Below, piece after piece: positions 16,431 to 25,089 of a stretch of 40,514 nucleotides of DNA (the first letter of the stretch is position 1; each line of letters begins with the position of its first letter). Both the position numbers and the translations under genes were made by a program. Origin of the DNA: Trebonia sp035571275 (GTDB lineage: Bacteria > Actinomycetota > Actinomycetes > Streptosporangiales > Streptosporangiaceae); NCBI GenBank assembly GCA_035571275.1, contig DATMKQ010000313.1, forward strand, positions 1 through 40,514, read 5' to 3'. The notes under the pieces were generated by a model. It saw nothing but the letters and a program-made list of their open reading frames with translations, was not told the origin of the DNA and searched no databases.

Positions 16431-18320
16431 GTGGCTTTGGGAGGCGTCTTTCGCTCACCGGGCGCTTTCGCGACGGCTAATCGCGCGAAGATCGCGGCGT
16501 CATGGGCGGCGTCAGGCCGGGTGCGGGCCGCGCGGCTGCTCTTCGAGACGAGCAAGGGCTGGTCGCTCGCCGTGGCCGCATTCGCGGTGGCGAGCGCGGT
16601 GTTTCCGATTCTGGTGCTCGTCGCCCTGGGACTCGTGATTGGTGACCTCCCCGGGGCGATCCGTCAAGGGATGAGCTCGGCGGGCGGTCACCGGCTGGAG
16701 CTGGCGCTCGCCTTCGCGTGCGTCGCCTACCTGGCAAACCTTCTCCTCGGGCCCGGCCAGGATGTCCTCACCCTCGTCGTGCGCAGCCACCTGCGCGACG
16801 ACCTTCAGGGGCGCCTCATGGCGGCCGTGTCCGAGCCGGTCGGCGTCGCTCACCTCGAGGACCCGGCACTGCTCGACAAGCTCGCCTCGGCGCGGGGACA
16901 GCTGCTCAACGTTTTGCCGTCCGACGCCCCGGTCACGCTCGCCCTGGTGTTGTCCAACCGGCTGACCGGGCTCCTCGCGTGCGTGACGGTCGGCTGGTTC
17001 CGCTGGTGGCTCGGCCTCGGCATGCTCGTTGTCTGGCTGCTCGTCCGCGCCCCGCTGCGCGCGGCGCAGCGCGGGCAGGTCGCGCACTACCGGGGCGGCA
17101 GAGACGTGTTCCGGCGGTCGTACTACCTCCTCGGGACGGCCGTCGGGTCCAATGCCGCCAAGGAGCTGCGTGTCTTCGGGCTGAGCGACTGGATCGTCGG
17201 CGAGTACGGCCAGCAGTGGGCGAAGGCGATCGAGATCTTCCACGGCGGGCGGATGCGGTTCATCCGCCGCTTCCTCTTTCTCTTCGCCCCCGTGCTGCTC
17301 GCCTACCTCGGGGGTGGTGCCGCCGTCGCCTGGGCGGGCTTCCACCACGAGATCGGGCTCGGCGAGGTGACCGTCCTGCTCGGCATGCTCATCACCACGT
17401 CCCAGGTCGGCGCCGTCGGCCGTTATGACCTGGCGCTCGAGCAGATGGTGACGGCCCTTCCCGACGTCGACGACCTCGAGTCGGAGCTGCGGGGCCGCAC
17501 CGCGGCGCTCGAAGGCACCCGCCCGGCCGCCGGCCTGCCCGAACGGGAGGTCCGCTTTGAGCGGGTGTCGTTCCGCTACCCCCGGTCCGACGCGGAGGTG
17601 CTCCGCGACCTTGAGCTCGTCGTGCCGGTCGGCCGTTCGACGGCGATCGTCGGCCTGAACGGGGCCGGCAAGACGACGCTCGTGAAGCTCCTGTCCCGCC
17701 TCCACGACCCTACCGCTGGCCGGATCGTCGTCGACGGCATCCCGCTCAGCGAGCTCGAGCCGGGCTCGTGGCAGCGCCAGGTGAGCGTCGTCAACCAGGA
17801 TTTCACTCGGTACCCCCTCACGGCTGCGGAGAACGTGGGCTTCGGCGCGCCGGCTCACCTCGACGACGAGGCCGGGATCATCGCCGCGGCGCGCCACGCC
17901 GGGGCGCTGGAGTTCATCGAGGCGCTTCCGCTCGGCTGGGACACCGTGCTGTCGCGTGACTACACCGGCGGCGCGGATCTCTCGGGCGGCCAGTGGCAGC
18001 GCGTGGCGCTGGCACGCGCCCTGTTCGCGATCCGGCACGGCGCGCGCGTCCTCGTTCTCGACGAGCCCACCGCCTGGCTCGACGTCCGGGCCGAAGCCGA
18101 GTTCTTCGACCGCTTCCTCGCGATCACCGCCGGCGCCACCACGATCGTCATCTCGCACCGCTTCTCGACGGTGCGCCGTGCCGAGCAGATCTGCGTGCTC
18201 GACGGCGGGCGGATCGTGGAGCAGGGAACTCACGAGGCGCTCGTGGCGAGCGGCGGCCGCTACGCCGGGATGTTTCTGGCCCAGGCCGCCCGCTTCGCCG
18301 CGCCCGAGGCTATACAGTGA
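16431..18320 (+). CDS. ABC exporter half-transporter, permease-ATPase (first subunit)
   Basis: Fused membrane and nucleotide-binding subunit of an ABC exporter, 629 residues. The membrane domain spans about 45-330 and the ATPase domain about 365-610. Visible motifs are Walker A GLNGAGKT (about 406), signature LSGGQWQR (about 517), Walker B VLVLDEPT (about 540) and the switch SHRFSTV. It lacks a peptidase domain. The frame begins at GTG 16431 with a poorly placed GGAG, so the N-terminal 40 residues before the first helix are uncertain. Its TGA overlaps the GTG of the next gene by four bases, so the two subunits are made together and probably form a heterodimer. The cargo is unknown. Confidence 0.88.
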   Translation: MALGGVFRSPGAFATANRAKIAASWAASGRVRAARLLFETSKGWSLAVAAFAVASAVFPILVLVALGLVIGDLPGAIRQGMSSAGGHRLELALAFACVAYLANLLLGPGQDVLTLVVRSHLRDDLQGRLMAAVSEPVGVAHLEDPALLDKLASARGQLLNVLPSDAPVTLALVLSNRLTGLLACVTVGWFRWWLGLGMLVVWLLVRAPLRAAQRGQVAHYRGGRDVFRRSYYLLGTAVGSNAAKELRVFGLSDWIVGEYGQQWAKAIEIFHGGRMRFIRRFLFLFAPVLLAYLGGGAAVAWAGFHHEIGLGEVTVLLGMLITTSQVGAVGRYDLALEQMVTALPDVDDLESELRGRTAALEGTRPAAGLPEREVRFERVSFRYPRSDAEVLRDLELVVPVGRSTAIVGLNGAGKTTLVKLLSRLHDPTAGRIVVDGIPLSELEPGSWQRQVSVVNQDFTRYPLTAAENVGFGAPAHLDDEAGIIAAARHAGALEFIEALPLGWDTVLSRDYTGGADLSGGQWQRVALARALFAIRHGARVLVLDEPTAWLDVRAEAEFFDRFLAITAGATTIVISHRFSTVRRAEQICVLDGGRIVEQGTHEALVASGGRYAGMFLAQAARFAAPEAIQ

Positions 18321-20119
18321 CGCCGCCGTGGCATATCCGGGCGCGCCGCCGCCTGGACATCCTGTTCTTCTTCGGCTTCTCGGCGGGCCCGGCCGCGATG
18401 AGCCTCGGGGTCGTGCTCGCGGTGGTGTCGGCCGTCGTGTCGGTCAGCTACACCGTCGGGTTCAAGGTGGTCATCGACTCCATCGTCGCGGGCGACGGCC
18501 TCGGCGTCGTCGTCGGGACGCTGGTCGTCGCGGTACTCTTCAGCGTCTCCTGGACGCTCGGCGGGGTGTCCGCCCTCGTCGGCTTCTATGTCGGCAACCT
18601 CTGCTCCGGCTACTTGTCGTCGCGCGTCGCCCGGCTCACGACGACCATCCCCGGCCTCGAGCACCACGAACGCCCCGACTTCCTCAAGCAGCACGACCTG
18701 CTCCGGCGCAACCTCAGTAACTTGTCGAACGGGCCGACCCAGAGCCTGCTCGCCCTTCAAGTGCTCGCGCGCATGGTGACCGTCGTCGTGCTGCTGGCGA
18801 CCGTCGACCCGATCCTCACCCTCCTGCCGTTGATCGCCGTGTTCCCCGCCGTCGGCGACGACCTGGCGGCTCGGCGCCGCGAACGGACCGACAAGGCGGT
18901 AGTCGAGCCGGTGCGGCTGGCCGACGCCCTGTTCGATCTCGCGGCAACGCCGGGGCAGGCGAGCGAGCTGCGCAGCTTCGGCCTGCGCGAACAGATCACC
19001 CGCCGCCACCAGTCGCTCAACGAGGAAGTCCGCCGCGAGGTGGTCCGCGGCGCCGAGATCGGCGCACTGCAAAGCGCCGCGGGCTGGTTCGTCTACGGGA
19101 CCGGCTTCACCGGCGCGATAGTGCTGCTAGCCGTCCGTGCGGTGCATGGCCAGGCCTCCTACGGCGACGTGGTCATGGTGGCCGCCCTCATCCAGCGCAC
19201 CCAGCAGCAGATGGCGCAGGTGTCGAGCACGGTCAGCCAGCTCGTCACGAACTCGCGCGCCGCGCAGTACCTGTTCTGGCTGGAGGATCACCACCGCACC
19301 GTCCGCCGGGTGGTCGCCTCCCCGCGGCCCGTCCCTGAGGTGCTCGACCGCGGCGTCCGGCTCTCGGGCGTGACGTTCACCTACCCGGGCACGGAGCGGA
19401 TCGTGCTCGAGGACGTGTCGCTCCTGTTGCCCGCGGGCTCGTCGGTGGCACTCGTCGGCGAGAACGGCGCCGGCAAAACGACTCTGATCAAGCTGCTCAC
19501 CGGCATGTACCGGCCAACAGCGGGGTCGATCCGCATCGACGACACGCCGCTCGACGAGTTCGACCTGGAGAGCTGGCGCCGGCGGACGACGGCGGCGTTC
19601 CAGGACTTCGTCCGCTTCGAGTTGCTCGCCGGCGAGGCCGTCGGTATCGGCGACCTGCCGCGCATCGGCGACGAGTCGGCCATCCTCGCCGCCCTCGAGC
19701 GGGCGCACGGTGCCGACGCTCTCGACAGCCTGCCCGACGGGCTGCGCACTCCGCTCGGCCGGTCGCTCCCGGACGGGCGCGACCTGTCGGGCGGCCAGTG
19801 GCAGAAGGTGGCGCTCGGACGGGCGATGATGCGGGACCGCCCGATCCTCCTCGTCCTTGACGAACCGACCGCCAGCCTGGACGCACCGACCGAGGCGGCC
19901 CTGTTCGAACGCTACGTCGGGGCGTCGAGGCGGAGCGCCGAGCGAAACGGGGCCGTGACCCTGTTCGTGTCCCACCGCTTCTCCACCGTCCGCGCGGCCG
20001 ACCTCATCGTCGTTCTCCACGAGGGCCGCGTCGTCGAGGAAGGCAGCCACGAGAACCTGATCGCCAGCGGCGGACGCTACGCCGAGCTGTTCGAGCTACA
20101 GGCGCGCTCCTATCGCTGA
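18317..20119 (+). CDS. ABC exporter half-transporter, permease-ATPase (second subunit)
   Basis: Partner subunit of the preceding exporter, 600 residues. The start is GTG 18317 inside the GTGA overlap with the upstream stop; the frame is open further upstream, but that stretch is antisense-like shadow of the first gene. Membrane segments occupy about 20-310. The ATPase domain (about 340-595) has Walker A GENGAGKT (about 380), signature LSGGQWQK (about 490), Walker B LLVLDEPTASLD (about 511) and SHRFSTV. Both subunits have the Glu after the Walker B Asp, so both ATP sites look catalytic. It ends 11 nt before the convergent hpaD stop with no visible terminator. Confidence 0.9.
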   Translation: MTPPWHIRARRRLDILFFFGFSAGPAAMSLGVVLAVVSAVVSVSYTVGFKVVIDSIVAGDGLGVVVGTLVVAVLFSVSWTLGGVSALVGFYVGNLCSGYLSSRVARLTTTIPGLEHHERPDFLKQHDLLRRNLSNLSNGPTQSLLALQVLARMVTVVVLLATVDPILTLLPLIAVFPAVGDDLAARRRERTDKAVVEPVRLADALFDLAATPGQASELRSFGLREQITRRHQSLNEEVRREVVRGAEIGALQSAAGWFVYGTGFTGAIVLLAVRAVHGQASYGDVVMVAALIQRTQQQMAQVSSTVSQLVTNSRAAQYLFWLEDHHRTVRRVVASPRPVPEVLDRGVRLSGVTFTYPGTERIVLEDVSLLLPAGSSVALVGENGAGKTTLIKLLTGMYRPTAGSIRIDDTPLDEFDLESWRRRTTAAFQDFVRFELLAGEAVGIGDLPRIGDESAILAALERAHGADALDSLPDGLRTPLGRSLPDGRDLSGGQWQKVALGRAMMRDRPILLVLDEPTASLDAPTEAALFERYVGASRRSAERNGAVTLFVSHRFSTVRAADLIVVLHEGRVVEEGSHENLIASGGRYAELFELQARSYR

Positions 20120-20130
20120 GCGGAAACCGG

Positions 20131-21135
20131 TTACTCCGACGGTGGCGGCGTGAAGCCGTCGGCGCCGACGGTGACCTCGGCGGTCTGGGCTAGCTCCACC
20201 ACCGGGCGCACCCTCCCGTCGAGGTCGAGCACAGGCGACGCGTCGGAGTACCAGGACGGGATCACCGCGTTGCCCCAGAAGTCGCGCCGCCGCGGGTCGA
20301 GGACAGACCAGCGCAGCACCGGGTGGTCCGGATCGCCGGTGTAGTAGTCCGAGGTGTAGATCTCGAGCCGGTGGCCGTCGGGATCGCGCAGGTAGACGTA
20401 GAAGGCGTTCGACACGCCGTGCCGGCCGGGGCCGCGCTCGATGCACGCCTGGAGCGACAGCGAGCCGAGGATGTCGCACATGCGCAGCACGCTGTGCGGC
20501 TCGTGCGCGAAGAAACCCAGGTGGTGCAGCCGCGGGCCGGCGCCGCCCGTGAACGCGACGTCGTGCACGGTCTGCTTGCGGTACATCCAGGCGGCGTACA
20601 GCGTCTGCTCGTCCTCGATCGTCTCCGACAGCCCGAATCCGAGCGAGGAGTAATACGAATAGGCCGCCGGCACGTCAGGCACGCAGATGTTGAAGTGGTC
20701 AAGCCGCGCTACTTCGGCGCCGCGGCGCAAGTCGTAGCGCTGCTGCAGGCGCTGCGGGTGCGACGACGACGCGAAGAACTCGACACAGAACCCGAGCGGG
20801 TCCTCCACGCGGACGGTCTCGCCGAGCCCGCGGACCGTTCCCGCGGGCGACCGCGAGGTCCGGCACCCGAGCGAGCCGTAGAACGCTTCCGCCCGGGACA
20901 GGTCGCCGCCCGACCGCACCCGGAAGCCGAGCGCGCCCGCCGCGGCCACCGGCCCGGCCCGCAGGATCAGGTTGTGGTGCGTGAGCTCATCGTATCCACG
21001 CAGGTAGAGCGATGATGAGTCCTCATGCGTCACCACGAAGCCGAGCAGGTCGACCCAGAACCGCCGCGCCTCCGCCAGCGAGGTCACCACCAGCGTCGCG
21101 TAGGCGGCGCGGACGATGTCGGGGGGCGGGACCAT
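20131..21135 (-). CDS. hpaD: Homoprotocatechuate (3,4-dihydroxyphenylacetate) 2,3-dioxygenase, extradiol type I
   Basis: Ring-cleaving dioxygenase of the vicinal-oxygen-chelate fold, converting 3,4-dihydroxyphenylacetate to 5-carboxymethyl-2-hydroxymuconate semialdehyde. It has 334 residues in two tandem VOC modules. By alignment in my head to the Brevibacterium HPCD and Arthrobacter MndD enzymes, the metal ligands are His147 (LDHFNICVPD), His205 (RLHHLGFF) and Glu258 (HRLEIY). Second-shell residues are Asn149, His191 and Tyr248. Fe(II) or Mn(II) cannot be told apart by sequence alone. ATG 21135 comes one base after the hpaE stop. A longer in-frame start would overlap hpaE by 43 nt and adds no homology. 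It is the last gene of the operon. Confidence 0.9.
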   Translation of the reverse strand: MVPPPDIVRAAYATLVVTSLAEARRFWVDLLGFVVTHEDSSSLYLRGYDELTHHNLILRAGPVAAAGALGFRVRSGGDLSRAEAFYGSLGCRTSRSPAGTVRGLGETVRVEDPLGFCVEFFASSSHPQRLQQRYDLRRGAEVARLDHFNICVPDVPAAYSYYSSLGFGLSETIEDEQTLYAAWMYRKQTVHDVAFTGGAGPRLHHLGFFAHEPHSVLRMCDILGSLSLQACIERGPGRHGVSNAFYVYLRDPDGHRLEIYTSDYYTGDPDHPVLRWSVLDPRRRDFWGNAVIPSWYSDASPVLDLDGRVRPVVELAQTAEVTVGADGFTPPPSE

Positions 21136-21136
21136 G

Positions 21137-22606
21137 TCACGCGCCAAACCGCGGCACGTGGGTGTCTCCAAGGGCCACATGCACGATCCGCGACGACGTG
21201 TAGAAGTCGATGCTGTGCTGCCCGCCCTCCTGGCCGACCCCGCTCGCCTTCACCCCGCCGAACGGTGTCCGCAAGTCCCGCACGTTATGCGAGTTCACCC
21301 AGGTCATGCCCGCGTCGACCGCCGAAGCGACCCGGTGCGCCCGGCGCAGGTCCGACGTCCAGATGTAGGCGGCGAGCCCGTATCTGGTGTCGTTCGCCAG
21401 CGACACCGCCTCTTCCTCCGTGGTGAACGGCGTCACGCACACCACCGGCCCGAAGATCTCTTCCGCGAAGATCCGCATGTCCGGGGTCACGTCCGCGAAC
21501 ACCGTGGCCGCCAGGTAGTTCCCCGACGTCAGCCCGGCGGGCCGCGCGCCGCCCGCGACCAGCCGCGCGCCCTCCCTGACACCGGCCCGCACGTACGACA
21601 TGACCCGCGCGTAGTGCTCCTCGTGCACCAGCGCCCCGATCTCGGTCGCCGGATCGGACGGCGGCCCCACGCTGATCCGTTCGGCCCGGGCCGCGAGGCG
21701 TGCCACGAGAGAGTCATACACCGCACGTTCGGCCAAAATCCTGGAGCCCGCCGTGCAGCGCTCGCCATTCAGCGAAAACACCCCGAACAGCGCGCTGTCC
21801 ACCGCCAGGTCCAGGTCGGCGTCGGCGAAGATGACGCACGGCGACTTGCCGCCAAGCTCCATCGACAGGCCTTTCAGCGACGCCGCGGCGGAGGCCATGA
21901 TCGTCTGCCCTGTCGACGTCTCGCCGGTGAACGAGATCAGCGGCACGCCGGGATGCTCGACCAAGGCGGCGCCCGCCACCTCGCCGACGCCGTGCACGAT
22001 GTTGAACACCCCGTCGGGCACGCCGGCCTCGGCCATGATGTCCGGCAGCAGGCACGCCGACAGCGGCGTCCACTCGGCGGGCTTGAGCACCACGGTGCAG
22101 CCGGCCGCGAGCGCCGGCGCGAGCTTCCAGGTCTCCAGCATGAACGGGGTGTTCCACGGCGTGATCAGCCCGGCCACGCCAACGGGCGTGCGCAGCACGT
22201 AACCGAGCTGGCCGGGGGAGGAGAACGCCTCCTCGTGCTGCGCGACGATCACGTCGGCGAAGAACCGGAAGTTCTCCGCCGCCCGCGCCGCCTGCCCCTG
22301 CGCCTGCGTGACCGGCAGCCCCGTGTCGAACGTCTCCACCGCCGCGATCTCGGTTCCCCGCGCCTCGATCGCGTCGGCGATCTTGTTCAGCACCCGCGCC
22401 CGCGCCCGTGCCGCTAGCCGCGGCCACGGCCCCGTGGTGAACGCCTCGGCGGCCGCCTCGACCGCCCGCTTCACGTCTTCCGCGTTCCCGGCCGCCGCCT
22501 GCGCGTACACCTGGTTGGTCACCGGCTCCGTGACGCCGAACGTCGCGCCGTCCGCACTCGGCACCAGCTTCCCGCCGATGTAGTGCAAGATCTTGTCCGG
22601 GATCAC
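21137..22606 (-). CDS. hpaE: 5-carboxymethyl-2-hydroxymuconate semialdehyde dehydrogenase
   Basis: NAD-dependent aldehyde dehydrogenase, second step of homoprotocatechuate meta-cleavage. It has 489 residues, the normal ALDH length. It shows the NAD-binding region TPWNTPFMLETWKLAPAL, the general base Glu in MELGGKSP (about 250) and the nucleophile Cys in NGERCTAGSR (about 284). The C-terminal TPFGGVKASGVGQEGG is typical. The start is GTG 22606, whose GTGA overlaps the stop of the DapA-like gene; a longer open frame upstream is a shadow of that gene. Specific assignment rests on the adjacent extradiol dioxygenase and FAH-type enzyme. Confidence 0.92.
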   Translation of the reverse strand: MIPDKILHYIGGKLVPSADGATFGVTEPVTNQVYAQAAAGNAEDVKRAVEAAAEAFTTGPWPRLAARARARVLNKIADAIEARGTEIAAVETFDTGLPVTQAQGQAARAAENFRFFADVIVAQHEEAFSSPGQLGYVLRTPVGVAGLITPWNTPFMLETWKLAPALAAGCTVVLKPAEWTPLSACLLPDIMAEAGVPDGVFNIVHGVGEVAGAALVEHPGVPLISFTGETSTGQTIMASAAASLKGLSMELGGKSPCVIFADADLDLAVDSALFGVFSLNGERCTAGSRILAERAVYDSLVARLAARAERISVGPPSDPATEIGALVHEEHYARVMSYVRAGVREGARLVAGGARPAGLTSGNYLAATVFADVTPDMRIFAEEIFGPVVCVTPFTTEEEAVSLANDTRYGLAAYIWTSDLRRAHRVASAVDAGMTWVNSHNVRDLRTPFGGVKASGVGQEGGQHSIDFYTSSRIVHVALGDTHVPRFGA

Positions 22607-23541
22607 TGTGTCACCTCCGCCACGCGTCCCTCGAGCACCGGGGCGCCCTGGCGGAGCAGCTCCAGGACGCGACGCTGGCCAGGCTCGGTGAGCGGCACGA
22701 GCGGCGGCCGGACGAAACCCGACCCGAGCAGGCCCGCCCGCGCCAGCACCCACTTAGCCGCGGCCGGGTTGGTCTCCGTGAAGATCACGTCGGTGACCGG
22801 ATGCAGGCCGAAATGCAGGTCTCGCGCCTTGTCGAAGTCGCCGGCCTCCCAGTGCTCGTACATCCGGGCCACCGCGGCGGGCGCGAGGTTCGCGGTCGCG
22901 CTGACGAAGCCCGCCCCGCCGAGCGCGAGCAGCGGCAGGCTCAGCAGCTCGATGCCCGACCACACGAGGGTGTCGCGCCCCGCGACGTGCAGCACGCGGG
23001 AGAAGTGCTCGAAGTCCTTCGTGGTCTCCTTGACCCCGACGATGTTGTCGTGCGCCTTGCGCAGCCGGGCGACCGTCTCGGGCGCGATGTCCACGGCGGT
23101 GCGGGACGGCACGTTGTAGGCGATGATCGGCAGGTCACCGAACTCGCGCGCCACGGTCGAATACCAGGTGAACAGGCCCTCTTGCGTCGGGCGCGCGTAG
23201 TACGGGGTGATGATCAGCACCGCGTCCGCGCCCGCGTGCCTGGCGGCCTCGGTGAGCTCGAGCGTTTCGTCGAGCTTGGCCGAGCCGGTGCCGGGCACGA
23301 AGGGTACCTGGTCGTTGATCTCCCACGCCGCCGCCCTGATCGCGGTCGCGCGCTCGGCGGTCGTCTGCGCGCTGGGCTCGCCGGTCGACCCGCCGAGGGA
23401 GATGCCGTGCGAGCCGCTGTCGAGCTGCCAGCGGATCAGCGCCCGCAGGCCGTCCAGGTCCGCCGCGCCGTCGGCCGTGAACGGGGAGACCACCGGCGCG
23501 ATCGAGCCGCGGATCCGCGCGGGGTCGCCGCGGAACCTCAT
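22603..23541 (-). CDS. DapA-family class I pyruvate aldolase/lyase
   Basis: Dihydrodipicolinate synthase/N-acetylneuraminate lyase family protein, 312 residues, a (beta/alpha)8 barrel that forms a Schiff base with pyruvate-type substrates. It has GGSTGE (about 50-55) for the carboxylate, Tyr142 in AYNVPSRT and the Schiff-base Lys171 in VGVKETTKD. It is embedded in the homoprotocatechuate operon (ATGA overlap upstream, GTGA overlap downstream), so a housekeeping lysine role is unlikely. I infer it may perform the retro-aldol step that HpaI (a class II HpcH-type aldolase) does elsewhere, releasing pyruvate and succinic semialdehyde, or a hydratase-like step. ATG 23541 is set by the overlap and family N-terminus. 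Confidence 0.88.
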   Translation of the reverse strand: MRFRGDPARIRGSIAPVVSPFTADGAADLDGLRALIRWQLDSGSHGISLGGSTGEPSAQTTAERATAIRAAAWEINDQVPFVPGTGSAKLDETLELTEAARHAGADAVLIITPYYARPTQEGLFTWYSTVAREFGDLPIIAYNVPSRTAVDIAPETVARLRKAHDNIVGVKETTKDFEHFSRVLHVAGRDTLVWSGIELLSLPLLALGGAGFVSATANLAPAAVARMYEHWEAGDFDKARDLHFGLHPVTDVIFTETNPAAAKWVLARAGLLGSGFVRPPLVPLTEPGQRRVLELLRQGAPVLEGRVAEVTQ

Positions 23542-25043
23542 GCCTGCCGCCCCCCATCGTGTGCCGGCTGGTCTGTGCCATCGGGCAAACTCACCCACGC
23601 TTGATAGGCAGCCTGCCACTTCTTGCCGATCGGGTACAGCCCGTCGATCGGCTCCCCCCTGGCCACCTGCTCGGCGATGAAGCGTTCTTGGCGTTCCTGT
23701 TCGGCGCCGTCCTGCGCGACCTCTTTCGCCAGATGCCGTGGCACCACGATGACCCCGTCCGCGTCGCCGGCGATGATGTCGCCGGGCTGGACCGTCACAC
23801 CGGCACAGGAGATCGTGGTGCTCGTCTCCCACGGCACGTGCCTGCGTCCCAGGACCGCGGGGTGGGTGGCGGCGTAGTAGACGGGGATGCCGAGCCTGCG
23901 CAGCGCTTCGCTGTCCCTGATCGCCCCGTCGGTGACGATGCCCGTGGCGCCTCGCACCTGGGCGCGCAGCGCGAGGATGTCGCCGACGGTGCCCGCGGTC
24001 GGGTCGCCGCGCGCCTCGATCACCAGCACCTCGTTGTTCCTGATCTGCTCGACGGCGCGCTTTTGCGCGTTCATCCCGCCGCCGTACTCGGCGAACAGGT
24101 CCTCGCGGAACGGGACGTACCGCAGGGTCCGGGCGTAGCCGGTCATCGAGACGTCGGGCCGGGTCGTGGACAGCCGGTCGAGCGTGACCGAGTTGTAGCC
24201 GCGTCTGCGCAGCTGCGCGGCCAGCGTGGCGGTGCTGACGGCGCCGACCGCTGCGAGCAGATCGGCGGGGGAGTCGGCCGGCCCGGGCGCGCCCCGCACC
24301 CCGTAGGCCGCCTCGCGCTGCGTGTCGTCGGGCCTGGGCATCGCGCCTGGCGGCCCGAGAACGTAGTCGGCCTCGGTGACCGGGCTGCGCAGCCGGCCGG
24401 TGCTCAGGTCCGCGCCGCCAGGCCCGGGCGCGGTCACCTCGACCTCGACCAGGTCGCCGGGCCGGGCGACGGTGGACCCGGTCGGGGTGCCGGTCAAGAT
24501 CACGTCGCCCGGCTCCAGGGTGGTCAGCCTGGAGACGTCCGCCACGATGTCCGCGAAGGAGAACAGCAGGTCGTCCCCGCTCACCGCGTCCTGGCACAGC
24601 TCGCCGTTCAGCCAGGCGCGCAGCCGTACCTTCTCCGGGTCGATGTCGCGGGCTTCGAGCAAGGCCGGACCGATCGGGGTGAACCCGTCGATGCCCTTGG
24701 ACCGTACGTTGGACCCCTTGTCCGCGTAGCGCAGGTCGTAGACGCCGAAGTCGTTGGCCGCGGTCACCCAGCGCACGCGGTCCCACGCCTCCGCCGCGCT
24801 CACGCGCGTCGTCCTGGTGCCGATGACGAGCGCGACCTCTCCCTCGAACGCCAGCAGCTCGCACCACGGGGGCCGCACGACCCGGTCGCCGTCGGCGGCC
24901 AGGGTGTTCGGCGGCTTGAGGAAGTAAGACGGCCACTGGGGCAGGGTCCCGCGTTCCATCGCCCGGCTGCGGTAGCTCACGTGTACCGCCACGATCTTCG
25001 ACGGGCGGGCGAGGTACTGATCTGGAAGCGGGTGTTCTGGCAT
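23538..25043 (-). CDS. Fused fumarylacetoacetate hydrolase-type and RraA-type enzyme (HpaG-like)
   Basis: Two-domain enzyme of 501 residues. The N-terminal FAH domain (about 1-225) carries the metal-binding acids Glu67 and Glu69 (FEGEV) and Asp98 (AANDFG), plus GFTPIGP; this is the fold of HpaG, the 5-oxopent-3-ene-1,2,5-tricarboxylate decarboxylase/isomerase. The C-terminal RraA-like domain (about 258-470) has RGDPTAGTVGDI and GIVTDGAIRD, with Arg376-Asp377 matching the substrate and metal residues of HMG/CHA aldolases. E. coli HpaG is two FAH halves instead. Here RraA may supply decarboxylation or aldol cleavage. ATG 25043 is the start; no ribosome site is present and a TACGAT lies 10-15 nt upstream, so it may be nearly leaderless. 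Confidence 0.87.
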   Translation of the reverse strand: MPEHPLPDQYLARPSKIVAVHVSYRSRAMERGTLPQWPSYFLKPPNTLAADGDRVVRPPWCELLAFEGEVALVIGTRTTRVSAAEAWDRVRWVTAANDFGVYDLRYADKGSNVRSKGIDGFTPIGPALLEARDIDPEKVRLRAWLNGELCQDAVSGDDLLFSFADIVADVSRLTTLEPGDVILTGTPTGSTVARPGDLVEVEVTAPGPGGADLSTGRLRSPVTEADYVLGPPGAMPRPDDTQREAAYGVRGAPGPADSPADLLAAVGAVSTATLAAQLRRRGYNSVTLDRLSTTRPDVSMTGYARTLRYVPFREDLFAEYGGGMNAQKRAVEQIRNNEVLVIEARGDPTAGTVGDILALRAQVRGATGIVTDGAIRDSEALRRLGIPVYYAATHPAVLGRRHVPWETSTTISCAGVTVQPGDIIAGDADGVIVVPRHLAKEVAQDGAEQERQERFIAEQVARGEPIDGLYPIGKKWQAAYQAWVSLPDGTDQPAHDGGRQA

Positions 25044-25052
25044 CGCATCAAG

Positions 25053-25060
25053 ATCGTATA
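25053..25060 (-). promoter_or_regulatory. Candidate -10 element for the homoprotocatechuate operon
   Basis: TATACGAT on the minus strand fits the actinobacterial TAnnnT -10 pattern and ends nine bases before ATG 25043, in a 46-nt gap after the regulator gene. With no ribosome site in the gap, a very short or absent leader is plausible. No convincing -35 is seen. Confidence 0.3.
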
Positions 25061-25089
25061 TGGCCGGTGGCCGCCCGCCCAGCCCCCTG

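Noticed and set aside
16424..16480. Short ATG frame overlapping the start of the first ABC gene, a possible leader peptide
   Set aside because: The ATG has no ribosome site of its own, and the 18-residue product shows no regulatory sign; chance is likelier.
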